Shown: positions 11,407-22,789, numbered from the stretch's first letter. The stretch: 64,000 bases of DNA from Aedes albopictus (GCF_035046485.1 NC_085136.1:300048778-300112777); one strand, 5' to 3'. The notes: generated by a model not told the origin, from the letters alone. Numbers and translations are program-made.

Positions 11407-12348
11407 CTAAATTAATTCCATTTGACACATTTTGTTAAGAGATAGAAGACCAGATTTGTATTTCGCTATGATCTATCTACCGAGAATAAGTGGCCATTCA
11501 TTGAAAAAGTAGTCGAAACGAAGTTGCTTTTCGAAATTAAACCTAAATTGTTACTAAAACTAGTAAAAAAGGTGTAAATTTCAAAATGTTTTATTTGTTC
11601 CTCTGGTACTTTCTGGTACCCGTTCTCTTGCGATTCACAAAGGATATGCCTTATATTTTATTGTAATTTTATCCAGATCGCGGAATGATGCAGAATCTGA
11701 AAACTTTTTGAATGCTGAAAATGGTTCAAAATTGACAAAAAACATGATTTTGAAAATTCTTCTGTAAGAGAGCAAAATAAATGAAACCAGGTGAAGTTTT
11801 TCGTTTAAATGATACACCCTTATCAGGAGAGCAGTGTTACATACTCAGTTGTTTCTTTCAAACTGTCAATATTTCGATAATTGAAGTTCTTCCGATGAGT
11901 TATGATGCAAATGAAAAAAACAGTAGAGAAAATCGTCAAATTTCGGCATTTATTCTTAAAAAAATATGCATCCCAAAGTATTTTATTGATTTCCACATGA
12001 TGAAGCATTACTTCATTTATCTTTAAAAAATATTGGACTCTGGAAAACCCTGAAAAAAATTTTTCGACTTATGGCCAGGAATTTGGCCCACTCGATGATA
12101 CCTCAGCGAAAATCAGTAGTCTGACAGCTGCGGTAGCTTTTCATTCTATCGTAAGACGGAAAGTTTTCTCTAAAATTGCAATAATACTTGAAGGAAATTC
12201 AAAAAGAATTCCTGGAAGTATCTTTGAGGAATATTTGTTAGAATCATAAAAAGGGTTACTGCAAAAAATCCTGAATGCATTTTCATAAACATAATTAATT
12301 TTGAGCTGCCGGACAATAGCAGCATTTTCAAGGTGTTCTAGAAACTTT
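11407..12348. other. AT-rich non-coding stretch ending in satellite remnant
   Basis: There are no coding or element calls up to ~12180. The complement of the 5747-5764 word appears at 12120-12137. Between 12185 and 12280 there is weak GGAATTCC-type satellite sequence. The opposed open frames at 11781-12026 and 11823-12008 cover the same DNA and look incidental. Confidence 0.4.
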
Positions 12349-12722
12349 CCTTCTTCTTCTTTTTTGTGGCTCTAAACTTGGCCTGCTTCTCTTCAATTTT
12401 TTAGTGTTCTTAGAGCACTTCCGCAGAACTGTGGAACTTTATTAATTGAATGGCTTTCTTAGCCTAAAATTGCATAGTGCGAGGCATGTACACAGTAGGG
12501 AATCGCGCCATTTGGGCGGTGGCTTCTATTTTCGTCTGTTTTCCGCTAGAACTCAGTCAAATTTGAACCAATTCACACAATTTTTGGAATGCGGTGAGAT
12601 AGGTATAGTATCTACCCGTGTACAACATTTCAAGTCAATTGGTTCAAAATTGACTGAGTTATAGTGGAAAACAGACGAATATAGAAGCCACCGCCCAAGT
12701 GGCGCGATACCCTAATACACGG
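12349..12722 (-). mobile_element. SINE (Feilai-like), minus strand, interrupted by a MITE
   Basis: TTC repeats at 12349-12362 are followed by the same body order as the 1769-2070 SINE: GGCTCTA, TTGGCCTGC, TTAGTGTTCTTAGAGCACTT and TTAATTGAATGGCTTTC. The body runs into GAGGCATGTACACAG, stops at the MITE at 12498, and resumes as ATACAC at 12715. The tRNA-like head is missing beyond that point because unrelated plus-strand SINE sequence follows. Confidence 0.65.
12498..12712. mobile_element. 215-bp palindromic MITE with GGG termini and TA target
   Basis: The arms are long: GGGAATCGCGCCATTTGGGC at the left mirrors GGGTATCGCGCCACTTGGGC (complement of the right end). Matching continues through GGTGGCTTCTATATTCGTC and a GGTTCAAATTGACTGAGTT-like word. 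TA occurs at 12496-12497 and 12713-12714. The flanks on each side belong to one SINE, which acts as a partial empty-site reference. Confidence 0.85.
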
Positions 12723-12900
12723 GATCGATTCCCGTTCCAGTCGGGAACTTTACTCGACTTCGACTATCGAATTTGCATCCTTTGACAGATACGTATTTTG
12801 ACCTCAACTATAAGGTCGTCTTCAGTGTCTCGTACTTGACTCGACTATCATCGAATTGTAAGTTGAAATATCTGTAATTATATCGGCTATTTTGCGTCTG
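12717..12900 (+). mobile_element. tRNA-derived SINE 3' part
   Basis: It begins with a box-B-like GGATCGATTCCCGTTCC and continues through ACAGATACGTATTTTGACC and GGTCGTCTTCAGTGTCTCG. I recall this second segment as recurring in insect SINEs; that is memory and was not checked. The A box and 5' end are missing. Confidence 0.5.
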
Positions 12901-14344
12901 ATACAACGGGCATTAACGCATATGACGAAGTAGATTACCACCCTAATAAAAAAAACTGTACCAGTATCACATGTAGATCATAAGTATAACTGTCGTGATA
13001 GCTTCTCTCTGCAAAAAGATGGTTAACCAAGAAATACCTACAATCGCAGTTATTTGTTTTGCAGTCACATAAAAAAGCCTTTTTCCGATTGGTCACACTT
13101 GATGTCCTGCAGCGAAACAACACTGCCTGACCGGCTCACAAACCGATGAATCAAAGACAGAGAAGAACAAATGTCCTCCTTCATTCCTTCATTGGAACCA
13201 ACGATGACGTTAAGGACGGCGTGGCGGCGAATCGATTCATGGTTTGTCTTTTCAGCGACTGACTGACTGTTTGTTCAATCACAAACAAAAGATGGCTTCG
13301 GTCGGTCGGGGGGAGATTTATGATGGTCATAGCCGCCACCGGCCGTCGCAGTCGGTTTCGGTCCATCCCATCCCGTGCCATTATCGCTTTTGGGCGCTTC
13401 GGATCCCGATGGGCTTCATCTATTGTCAACCGCCCCGTGTTGTTTACATTCGGAAGATTTACGTCACCTTGTTCGAAGATGTTTTTTTCTTTGTCCTGAA
13501 CCGCAAAGTTTGTTGGATTTTGTGTGACCTTTGATATGGTTCCGGACTCAATTAGTTACGCATTGTAAAGGAATGTAAACGGTTTCAAACCCACAAGTCC
13601 TCATGGTTAAACCATTCGTCGATTACAAAAAGAACCAATATTGAATGTTTCATGCTGTGTCACACAATCGAAGCTGGGTTAGCAGGACCACCAAACGCTC
13701 CACGGAATTCCGGATTCGATTCGGGCTACCAAATTTCAATATTGACAATTGACTTCTCCGGGAGTGGAATGTCAATTATTGATCCAAACTTGGAGGGGTA
13801 CCACGCGCATCGGTATAGGGGACCCTCTGCTGGGTGTTGCCTCATTTACAAGTCTCGAAATAATGCACGAAAAAAAGACCAGTTAACGAGTTGACGATGA
13901 TCTCAACATGTTTCTTTATTGTGGCCGAAATTGTGCGAGCATCTTCGGGAGTTTTTACATGGAATCAAGTAGGTAAGGCAGTGTTTCCCGACCATATCTG
14001 GCGTTGGCATGTAAGAAAAGAATCGTAAACTAAATTATTCATTCAATTTTCTCAATTACTAAGATAACAAGTTCATGAAAATTGTAGAATAGATTACTGA
14101 ATCAAGTTTCTGATCTCAATTTACTGCAGTTTTTGCTAACCAATAATAACGATCTATTGTGTTTCTTTTTCAACTTTTTATACCACATGATTGCTCTGAA
14201 AGGATTAAGTTCAAAAGATACATTTGATCAACGCTTAGGCACCAAAACGATGATATTGTGCACAAACCCCTAAATTTTATTCCAACCTTTGGGTTTTCGC
14301 GCCGAACACCCAGCGCCAGATTCGGCGACCACAGGTTCCCTCAT
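12901..14344. other. Unassigned stretch, possibly unique host DNA
   Basis: Between 13130 and 13560 the sequence is GC-richer and CpG-containing. Two open frames overlap there on opposite strands (82 and 96 codons at 13181-13429 and 13244-13534), neither with recognisable features. An 80-codon frame at 13652-13894 is likewise unsupported. I see no repeat structure, so part of this may be non-repetitive host DNA. Confidence 0.3.
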
Positions 14345-14740
14345 GCCTGTGGGATTTCCTCCTGAGATTCCTCAAGAGGTTCTATAGTAAATTATATGTA
14401 TAGATTCCTTAAAGGATTGTTATGCAAATAATTTATTTATAATGCTTGTATTCTTCAAAAATTACTGTAGGAATTCCTGCAGAAATATTGTCAGAACTTT
14501 TCCAGGAGTATTTCTATGGGGTTTCTCCAAAAATTCTTTTAGAAATTTCTCAAGAAACTCTTCTGGGAATATCTCCAAAAGTTTCTCCTGGGAATTATTC
14601 ATAACAATTCATCAAAAAATGCAATTTTCGCGAGAAATTTTGCCAAAAAGCCTCAGATATTCTCTCAGAAGCTGCTATAGGGGTTTCCTTTTGGAAACCA
14701 AAAATTTGTTTTACAGAAACTTTTTGAGAAATTATTGCTC
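14345..14740. repeat. Degenerate GGAATTCC-type satellite, pyrimidine-rich strand
   Basis: It has the same short degenerate units as the 3775 tract (for example TTTCTCAAGAAACTCTTC and GGAATATCTCC). Only the pyrimidine-rich orientation is present here. The 109-codon frame at 14442-14771 comes from the repeat. Confidence 0.75.
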
Positions 14741-14816
14741 CAAACAACCTTGCTATTTAGTGAAAACATAGGCGAGTATTCTTGAGTAGTTGTCAACAGC
14801 GAGCGGTCACCGATTA

Positions 14817-15478
14817 CACAGCGCAAGATTTTTTTGTCTCAAGAGCAAACTTATGTGTCTCTGACAGATATTGGGCCGCTGAATCCGAATCTGGGCTCAG
14901 ATTTGCTCCAACACGTCACAATTTTGAGCTATACCTCAATTTATAGGGCAAAATATGCGATTTTGGGCTTTTTTGACTGCAAGTCGTTAAGCATGGAAAT
15001 ATTTTTTTTAAGCAATCAAAAGGTTAATTGGTCAATTAACATCTAAATTAACGACTCATGCAAAATATTTCGTTTTACCCAATCAAATTTGTTAGATTTA
15101 AGCATTTTATGTTAGTATGAAAACTTGCATGCAACTTTTGGAGGGTGACTTGTATGGGAAATATCGTACCTAACATAAATCGCTTAAAACTATCAAATTC
15201 GATTTGGTAAAACGAAATATTTTACATGAGTCGGTCATTTAAATGTTAATTGACTAATTAACTTTTTGATTGATTAAAAAAATATGTCCATGCTTAATAA
15301 CTTGCAGTCAAAAAAGCTCAAAACCTCATATTTTGCCCTATAAACTGAGGCATAGCTCAAAATTGTGACGTGTTGGAGCAAATCTGAGCCCGGATTCGGA
15401 TTCAGCGGCCCAAAATCTGTCAGAGACACATAAGATTGCTCTTGAGACAGACCAAAAGCTAATTTTTGTTACGCTGTG
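14817..15478. mobile_element. Near-perfect 662-bp hairpin element flanked by TTA
   Basis: The arms of ~310 bp are highly similar in inverted orientation and the loop is only a few tens of bases around 15130-15160. Termini are CACAGCGCAA and its inverted counterpart CACAGCGTAA. A 3-bp TTA repeat flanks both sides (14814-14816 and 15479-15481), as expected of PIF/Harbinger-type targets. It encodes nothing recognisable; the 70-codon frame at 14834-15046 lies in an arm. Confidence 0.85.
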
Positions 15479-15481
15479 TTA

Positions 15482-15849
15482 GCGGTGTCGGTGATTCTTT
15501 TTCGGAGCGGACGCCTTGTAGTCAAGCCGTTTTTCATCGCTTGATGAGCTCATCATGAGACATAGTTGCCTTGGTATGTGTGCACATTTGTGTCGGTATA
15601 TTCGGATGCTGTTTCTGTGTTCTCGGGCCGCATCGTGTCTATGTATTCGGTATGGCTGAGTCGAACAAACAAGCGCGTTGCGACACAAGCAGATGGGAAC
15701 ATATTCGTTTGCGCTTTTCATTATGCCTGTGTTTCCATATCTTTGCTAATGCTCATCGATGATCGGAACACAGCACAATCGCGCGCGAATATAATACAAA
15801 TAATGAGCTGTGATGAGCATTCAACCGGTGAAAAATAGCAACATTGGCT
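15482..15849. other. Unassigned stretch between hairpin element and satellite
   Basis: It contains mutually overlapping short open frames on both strands (15479-15721, 15566-15838 and 15571-15762) with no domain. No inverted or direct repeat boundaries were seen. CG-containing words are more frequent than in the neighbours. Confidence 0.3.
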
Positions 15850-17740
15850 TCAAATTCTCCAATGGTTTCGTCAAGTATTATTCAAATTTATTCAGGGATT
15901 TTCTCAGGCATTAATTTGGAAATTTTTCTAGCAAATTTCTTCAGTTGTTCCAGGATTATTTCAATAATTTCTTCAACATTCTTTTTCAATTTCCTCAATG
16001 GTTTTCTGAACAATTTCAACAGGTGTGTTTTTAATGTTTCCACAGGTTTTCTTTCAGAAATTTCTCCATGTAATAGTTTAGGATTTTCCATGTACAAACC
16101 CCTACAGAAAATTGATAACAAATGTTTCTAAAAGTAGTTCTCTTAGTATCTATAGGAGTTTTTTCAAGGTTTTATTCAGGAAATCCTCTAGGGATCCCTC
16201 TGAAATTTATTGAGAGATTTCTTCAAGAACGCTACCAGATTCCTCAAGTTTTCAAGGCGTTTGTTGAGACAATCCTCCAGGGATTTCTCAAAAATTCCTT
16301 CAGAGATTCCTTAAAGAATTCTGCGGTTATTTTTTTACAATTTCTAAAAATAAACTTTTGAAAAATCCTTGGAGGGATATATGCACAATCTTTTGCAGGG
16401 ATCTTTAAAGACATTCGAGGAGATATTTCTGATGAAATCTTAAGAGCAATTTACAGAAAAATCATCGTAATTTTATTTCTAGAAATCATTGGAGGAACTT
16501 TTCAAAGTATTCTTAGAGAAACCAGTCAAGGCGAACCAGCCTAGGGCTGAAAGTCTCGTAAATAAAGCTAATAAAAATAAAAATAAATAGAGAAACCTTG
16601 GGAATTTCCAAAGCAATCCCTATAGGTTTAGTAAGGATTTTTTGGAAGAATTCAGAAAAAAAATCCATGGAAGAAATCGCTTGATTAAATTCCTGAAGCA
16701 ATTCCGAAAGTTCTGAAGAAGTCTTTGTAGATAAAGGAATTTTGTAACGGATCCCAGCGGGAGTCTCTTTGGAAATCCCTGCAATTTCTATAGAAATCTT
16801 CAGTAGAACATTATAGAAATTTTTGGAAGTACTTCTAAATGAATCTTGACGGAAATCCAGGAGGAATTCTCGGGAGAAACTTCTCTGATAACCCAAATGG
16901 AATTCATAGAAAAAAAATATTAAGGATTTTATAGGAAAGTTTTGGAGGAATCTTTTAATTAAATTCTTGGTGGATATTCTGAAAGTATTTTTGGAGAAAT
17001 CTGTGTACGAATTAGAAAAAAAACAATTTCCTGAAGAAACGCTTGGATAAGCGTCTGTACATAGTTGAATATCTGAAGAAAATCCGAAAAAAAATCTGTA
17101 TAAACTCCTGCTGGAAACTGCTGGAAGTAATCTCTGGGGAATTTCTGCAGAAATTGGTGGACTTGCAGAAAAATCTATGAATGAATTTCTGATGGAATAT
17201 CTTGAAAATTTGCTGAAGATTCCAGTGGAAGAACTTGTTAGAAAATCTTTGGAAGATTTTCAGATATCCCTGAAGATAATTCTAAAGAAATCCCTGGAGA
17301 AATTTCCCATATTTGTTCAAACGAATCCCTAGAAGAATTTCTATAATGATTCTTGGTTGAGTTTCAGAAAGCACCTACAGAAATCTACATTAAAGAATTA
17401 TTTTAGAAGTTTATGAGGGAATATCTGGAGGAACCCCTTAAGAAAGTTCCTAAAGAATCTCTGGAAAAATTTCTGAAAAAAAAATTTACGGGTGAGTGAC
17501 TGTAAGAAACCTTGGTAGATTTCAAGACAGAATTCCTGGAGTAATTTCTGAAGGAATCCATAGAAGATTTCATTGGACTTGGAATTCTTGCACAAGTTTA
17601 TGGAGGAATTTCAAAAAGAAGTTTTGAAGAAATCTCCAGGAAAATTGCTTAAATTATCCATGAAAAAATTTCTGAAGGAATCTTTGAAGGGTGTTCTGTA
17701 GGAGTCCGTGGAAAGTTTTCTACATAAAGTCTTGGGAATA
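15850..17740. repeat. Degenerate GGAATTCC-type satellite with strand switch near 16345
   Basis: The plus strand is pyrimidine-rich (TTTCTTCAGTTGTTCCAGG-like) until about 16345, then purine-rich (GGAATTTCTGAAGGAATC-like) to about 17740. This is the same head-to-head arrangement as 3775-5690. A truncated SINE with an exact 10-bp duplication sits inside at 16524-16587. The open frames at 15844-16131, 15888-16121, 16122-16361, 16513-16896 and 17398-17595 are artefacts of the repeat. Confidence 0.8.
16524..16587 (+). mobile_element. 5'-truncated SINE (64 bp) in satellite
   Basis: Only the 3' end is present: CCAGCCTAGGGCTGAAAGTC, then TCGTAAATAAAG and an AATAAAAATAAA tail. It is flanked by an exact 10-bp direct repeat, TAGAGAAACC, at 16514-16523 and 16588-16597. 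The tail corresponds to that of the full-length copy at 8067-8225. Truncation with a target duplication is the signature of incomplete reverse transcription. Confidence 0.8.
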
Positions 17741-18370
17741 TTTCTGGAATGTCATTATTCTACAGAACGACGCAAGCGCCATTCCAATTTTCAGCGTGTT
17801 CTGGTATATATCTGGCGAAATAATAAGACTGTGGTATACCTGCTATGTTCAGATGCAAGGTCCAGTCGTAATCTAGAATATGTGGAAGAAATCTTATGAA
17901 ATGGTCAAGAGTTTGATGCATAATTACTGACGTCTAAATGTGCCAAAATTGTCGATGCTGCTTTTACGTCATTATGCAGAATTGCGAAGGTGGAGGAACT
18001 CTTGATTTTCTCAAAGAATCGCTAAAAGCATAACTACAGGAATCGGTTGTTAGATTTTGCCTTTCTCGTACACTAAGTGTACTGGAAATGCTATATGTTC
18101 ACTCCAAAAATGACTTTTTGATAGAAGGCCCGGAAGGTCGAATCACATATACCAATCAACTCAGCTCGACGAATTGAGATGATGTCTGTGTGTGTGTGTG
18201 TGTATGTGTGTGTACAAAATAAACTCACATCACTTTTTTGTACTAAATCTCAACCGATTTTAACGACCGATGGTTCATTCGACGCGGAATCGGGTCCCAT
18301 TGTTTCCTTTTGAAAATGGTTCGGATCGGTCCAGCCGTTCCGGAGTTATGGCCATTTAGGTGTTCCGGAT
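17741..18370. other. Unassigned stretch with a GT microsatellite
   Basis: An interrupted GT run lies near 18186-18213. Upstream is GCCTTTCTCGTACACTAAGT and downstream CCAGCCGTTCCGGAGTTATG, leading directly into the minisatellite. The region from ~18060 probably belongs to the same repeat unit as the minisatellite. Open frames at 17691-17899 have no recognisable features. Confidence 0.4.
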
Positions 18371-19330
18371 CGGTACCCCAGGAAGAGGCAAGATATGAAA
18401 ATACTACAAACCCATGCATGCGACACATCAAACTACGACATTTTAGATAACTTGATGAAAGGCGAGCAGAAAAATTGTCTCAGACCAAATCTGAACCGGT
18501 AGTATCCCGGAATCGGTTCCGGGTGTCCCGCCGGAAGTGGCCAAATATAAAAGTGAACCAAACACATCAAATAGCGGCTTTTTCGAAAACCTGATGAACG
18601 GTTGGCAGGGAAATAGTCTCGGACCATATCTGAACCGGTAGTGTTCCGGAACCGGTTTCGGGTGTCCCGCCGGAAGTGGCCAAATATAAAAGTGAACCAA
18701 AGCCATGCATGCGACACATCAAATAGCGGCTTTTTCGAAAACCTTATGAATGGTTGGCAGGAAAATAGTCTCGAACCATATCTGAACCGGTAATGTTTCC
18801 GAACCGGTTCCGTGTGTCCCATCGGAAGTGGACAAATATAAAAGCAAACCAAACCCATGCATGCGGCACATTAAATAGTGGTTTTTTCGATAGCCTGAAG
18901 AACGGTCAGCAAGAAAATAGTTTTAGACCACATTTGAGGCAACCGGCAGTATTCGGTTTCGGGAGTCCCTCCGAAAGTGGTCAAATATAAAATTGAACCT
19001 AACCCATGAATGTGATGTGTCGTGATCGTGACTTTTTCGATAACCTGGTGAACGGTTTGCAAGAAGAGAAAGCCTCAGATCACATTAATAAAGACTAATG
19101 TTAGTTAGAGTTGTGTTCCAGAGCCGGTTCCGAGTGCCCCGGCGGAATTGGTCACAAGTTAAATTGAACCAAACCCATGCATGCGACACATCAATTCGCA
19201 GCTTTATAGGAAACCTGATGCACAGTTAGCAAGAAACTAGTCTCAGACCATATTTGGGACAATCGGTACTGTCCCGGAACCGGTTCAGGGTGTCCCGTCG
19301 GAAGTGGTTAAATGTAAAATTGATCCAAAC
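18371..19330. repeat. Minisatellite of about seven ~150-bp units
   Basis: The landmark CCAAATATAAAAGTGAACC or a variant starts at about 18391 (divergent), 18541, 18680, 18832, 18981, 19152 and 19309, so spacing is 139 to 171 bp. Each unit also has CCCATGCATGCGACACATC, a CTTTTTCGAAAACCTGATG-like word, GAACCGGT and GGTGTCCCGCCGGAAGTGG. Divergence increases to the right. The minus-strand frames at 18433-18858 and 18443-18706 translate the repeat (recurring H-F-Y-I-W-P-L-P) and are not genes. Confidence 0.9.
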
Positions 19331-19725
19331 CCATGCAAAAAACTTTGTCGAAGACTGCAAAGTGATCTGTGATTGTGGAAAAAATTAGCTTAGTTTTTAA
19401 CTATCGTTTCCATATTACTCGGCCTCCAGTGATAGTGAAGGTGATCAAGCAGTCAACTGAGAGGTCTGATATTTTTCAGCTAGTGCCTATACGTTGCACA
19501 TAACATCAGAATATGAGCCACCAAAAAGTTTCCCTGCTCGATGATAGGTTTGATAAAATTCTTGATGTTCTAATTAAGGTATTCTCAGGATTTAGGAACA
19601 CTTCGGCTTATGTATATCGACGGAAAGATCATGAGTACATATTCGACGAGAAAGGCACTATCACCACTAGGTGGATTAATCTGGGTTTTTTTTTAATACT
19701 AGTACGGATTGCTTAGAAACTCTAA
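19331..19725. other. Unassigned stretch
   Basis: It starts with ACTTTGTCGAAGACTGCAAA, which recurs identically at 22178. Later it contains CACCACTAGGTGGATTAATC. A 67-codon frame at 19513-19716 has no recognisable domain. Probably repeat-derived. Confidence 0.3.
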
Positions 19726-20070
19726 GGAGGATATTTAAGGAAACCTACAGAAGCTATTCTAGAACAATATTTGGCAGAAATTTCTGGAGGATCCTCCAAA
19801 GAAATTTCCAAAGGAAGTTCTAGAGTATATTCTGAAGCGATCCATGAAAGATGTTCTAAGAACTTCCAAAGAAATCCGTGGAAGACTCTCCGAAAGGAAT
19901 TCCTGGAGGAATCCTTGATTTATCCTGATTATCCGTCAGCAACCCTTCTAGGGTTTCTTCACTTGATTATCTCCGTGCTAACTACCAGGACTTCATCCGG
20001 GATTTTAACAAAAAACTTCATTATTCCTGGAATTTGTCACAGAATATTTCATCCAGCGATGCATCTCTTT
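19726..20070. repeat. Degenerate GGAATTCC-type satellite, mostly purine-rich
   Basis: Units such as AATTTCTGGAGGATCCTCCA and GGAATTCCTGGAGGAATCC run to about 19930. A less regular stretch follows to ~20070. The 103-codon frame at 19771-20082 is a repeat artefact. Confidence 0.65.
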
Positions 20071-21129
20071 TTCAGCAATTAAAATTGTTTATGGTCACTA
20101 CGAGCATAACGGTTGAAACGATTTGACCCCGGGAAAAGCTGCTTAGTCCCAGACGGGAACTGGCCTAAGCCCCAAGCAGCTGGTCTTCAGCCGACGGCCG
20201 CTTCCGGGGTGGGCACTCAATGTCGTCTTCTGTCTCCCGGGTCCCAGGGCGTAGATAGTAGGGGGTGCTTCGGATGTGGAAGTCCTAATTAGAAAATGTA
20301 AATTTGACTTACGGTGGTTTATTCGGCGATGGGCGACGAGACACACTTGTCAACCGAGGACGTCTTGGCGGTCGGTGGATGTAGAAGGAGTGGGCGATAG
20401 GGTTGGTCAATTGCTGGCAGGTATCCTCAACCGTGATGGATGGTTCACCGCCAGAGATCCGAGACTCGCCGGTGGCTTGGCGGTAGCCAGCGAACGTTGG
20501 TAGGAGCTTGGTGTTGAACGGGATTACCAGCCGAGGGCGTTGTAGCCGCGGGTAGCCGGGGTGGGCGGTCGCTGGTCGGTCGAGATCCTCAACGTGACGA
20601 TGGGTTCACCGCCAGGGATCCGAAACTCGCCCGGCGGCCTGGTGGTACCCGGCGAACGTTGGTAGGGACTTGGTAGGACAACGCCCACGTGGTTCCTTGG
20701 AAGGGCACTCGGATGGATGGCCAAACTAGGTGGCTTCGATGATGGCTTTCGTGGTAGATCGGGGACTCGGCGTTCTATGGCCCCTACTGATACTTGTCTA
20801 TCCCAGTAGAAGCCGGAAAATTGGCCACTTAACGGTGCCGACAGTCTCCGTAATTACCGGGGTGGGAAAATCTCCGAGGCACCCGTATCGGACTTCTAAC
20901 TCATCACTCTCATCCACGATCCCCCTGTACCACTCATTATGACTGTCTCGAGTGTAGCGTTTTGGTGCATCCGTCGTATCATGGGCGTCATCTTCACGTT
21001 GCCGCTCACTCATTTGTGTGTCTTGCCTGTGGTTGCTTGTCAGCCGCCCGCACCGTTTGAATCGGTCGTTTTTTCAGATGAACAATTTTCGGTCCCTACT
21101 GACCCACATCATGGCAAATCAAATTAAAT
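20071..21129. other. GC-rich island, unassigned
   Basis: It is clearly richer in GC and CpG than the rest of the window, with sharp edges against satellite on both sides. It contains a two-copy direct repeat (20425-20675). Open frames exist on both strands (20276-20503, 20524-20724, 20730-20942, 20798-21013 and 20939-21127), none with a domain I recognise. It could be the 5' or LTR-like region of a retroelement, or a transferred or recently inserted segment. Confidence 0.4.
20425..20675. repeat. Two direct copies of a ~90-bp unit, 162 bp apart
   Basis: The block starting at 20425 (CCTCAACCGTGATGGATGG) recurs at 20587 (CCTCAACGTGACGATGGG). Both continue through GGTTCACCGCCAG, GATCCG, CTCGCC and GCGAACGTTGGTAGG. 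The copies differ at about one base in eight. Tandem units in a GC-rich island could be retroelement regulatory repeats, which is inference. Confidence 0.8.
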
Positions 21130-21145
21130 GTTACCGTACGGTAAC
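21130..21145. repeat. Perfect 16-bp palindrome
   Basis: GTTACCGTACGGTAAC is its own complement. It lies at the exit of the GC-rich island, just before satellite sequence begins. No function can be read from it. Confidence 0.7.
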
Positions 21146-21149
21146 ACGG

Positions 21150-22060
21150 TCCGTGAATCTATTCTCGAGTTCTTCCAGTTAAACTTTCAGGAGTTCCTTG
21201 AGGTATTCCAACAAGGGTTCCTCGAGAAGTTTTCCAGGCATCTCTCCCGAAATTTGTAAAGGTAAATGCCTAGATATGTTTCTAGGGATTCCTCCAGGTA
21301 TTTATCAAGAATTTTTTATAAAAACTTGTCCAGGGACTCTTTCAGACATTTTCAAGGATTTCCAGAAAATTCACCAGGAATCCCTCTATAATATTCTGCT
21401 AGAACTGTCTCTGGGAGTCCAGGAATAGCTCAAGAGATTTCTCCAAGGCCTTCCAAAGCTTTCTTTAGGTTTTCATATCAGGGCTCCTCCAGGGATTTTT
21501 CCTGGCTCCAAAATACTCCCCCAATCTTACTTGTTCTCATTCAAACTTTTTAATTCAATAGCTTTATTCTGAATCTGTTCGCAAGAGATAATACTTTAAT
21601 CGTTTAAACATTGCTTGGAGGAATCCTCGATAATTCCGGGAAACTTGTCTGAGGAAATTCAGCCTCGAGGGGCTGTCCATAAACGTGGTCATTCAGGATA
21701 TTTCGAAAACACGCAAACCAGTTTTTTCTTCGATCGCAGTACGCTGCGAACAAATGACAGTCCAAATCACAGTCACTTTAGAAAGTTTTTGCCAGGAATT
21801 TCTCAAGAAATTTCTCAAACGATTTCTTTCGAACACGAAACTGGGCATTAAGGAAAAACCCAAAAAGGAATCAATGCAGGTTTTCCGGCTGGAATTCTTT
21901 GAATAATTCAGGAGGAATCTCTGAAAGAATCCTGGGAGAAATTCCCAATAAAAACATGGGAAAGATCAAAAAAGGAATCCCTGGAAAATTAGGGAAGGAT
22001 CTGGGGAAGAATTCCGGGAGGAATCTCTGAAGGATTCCTTGGAGATGTACTGGGAGGAGT
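21150..22060. repeat. Degenerate GGAATTCC-type satellite with strand switch near 21550
   Basis: It is pyrimidine-rich from 21150 to about 21500 and purine-rich from about 21610 to 22060, separated by ~100 bases of unrelated AT-rich DNA. A non-satellite patch lies at ~21670-21780. The open frames at 21198-21428, 21615-21906 and 21871-22174 are repeat artefacts or cover the patch. Confidence 0.7.
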
Positions 22061-22080
22061 AAAGTAGCCCACACGTATAT

Positions 22081-22482
22081 AAAAAACAATCAAATTCGAA
22101 AAATGCCGCTTGGCGGCGCTGTAAGCGTTCAATAAATAATACCTTCGGTATTCTTGTAGGTGACTATTTGCCAAACAACTTTGTCGAAGACTGCAAAGTG
22201 ATCAGATGCCTGTTAAAAAAAGTTTTACCCTTGGTAAACTAACGCGCTTGTCTAGTGAGTAGGAGTCGTAAGTTCGAGTCTCATCGAGAGGACGAGTAGC
22301 TTTTTCGCAAATTCCACTCTAATTTGTCCATCTCTCACTCAGCCAGTATTTTTGAAGTCCAGTATTTTTAAATTAGTAAAACTTCCATTCGGCTGGCTCG
22401 ATAAAGGCGCGCACAAGAATACCAAAGGTTTTATTTCTTAAATGCCTACAACGCCACCAAGCGGGAAAAATCAAAAACTTTA
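22081..22482. mobile_element. Small foldback element enclosing a tRNA-like SINE fragment
   Basis: The left arm (22081-22157) and right arm (22411-22482) mirror each other in GGTATTCTTGT, a TAATACCTT-like word, the CGCTTGGCGGCG / CGCTTGGTGGCG pair and an ATCAAATTC-like word. The arms are ~75 bp and diverged. The loop carries ACTTTGTCGAAGACTGCAAA and the tRNA-like segment. Confidence 0.6.
22237..22335 (+). mobile_element. tRNA-derived SINE fragment (family of 2297)
   Basis: It reads GCGCTTGTCTAGTGAGTAGG, then box-B-like AAGTTCGAGTCTC, a T run and CAAATTCCACTCTAATTTGTC. Order and spacing match the 2297-2400 segment. No target duplication was identified, and the promoter boxes have several changes. 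Confidence 0.5.
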
Positions 22483-22789
22483 GATTTCTGCATCCATTTG
22501 GCCAAGTTTTCCAATACAAACTTCAAGCTCGTTCAGCGTTCCCTTAGACCTAATTGATTTAGATCAAATTTTGAACGTAGCTTCTGGGAGTCGAAAACAA
22601 CTGAATCAGGAGGTAAGGCATTTTACAAAATGTATGTTTTTCTTATAAGTCAATGAAGGAATCTCGAGGAAATACCTCAAGGAACACCGAGAAAAGTCTC
22701 TGCTCTCTTTCATAGACAAATCCCTGAGCAAAACATGACGGAGTCATTGAAGGAAATCCTTAAAAAAAACTTGGGACGTTTTCCAAACA

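Noticed and set aside
16513..16896. 127-codon minus-strand open frame
   Set aside because: It lies across degenerate satellite and a truncated SINE; composition reflects the repeat.
18433..18858. 141-codon minus-strand open frame
   Set aside because: It translates the ~150-bp minisatellite; the same peptide block repeats with each unit and there is no domain.
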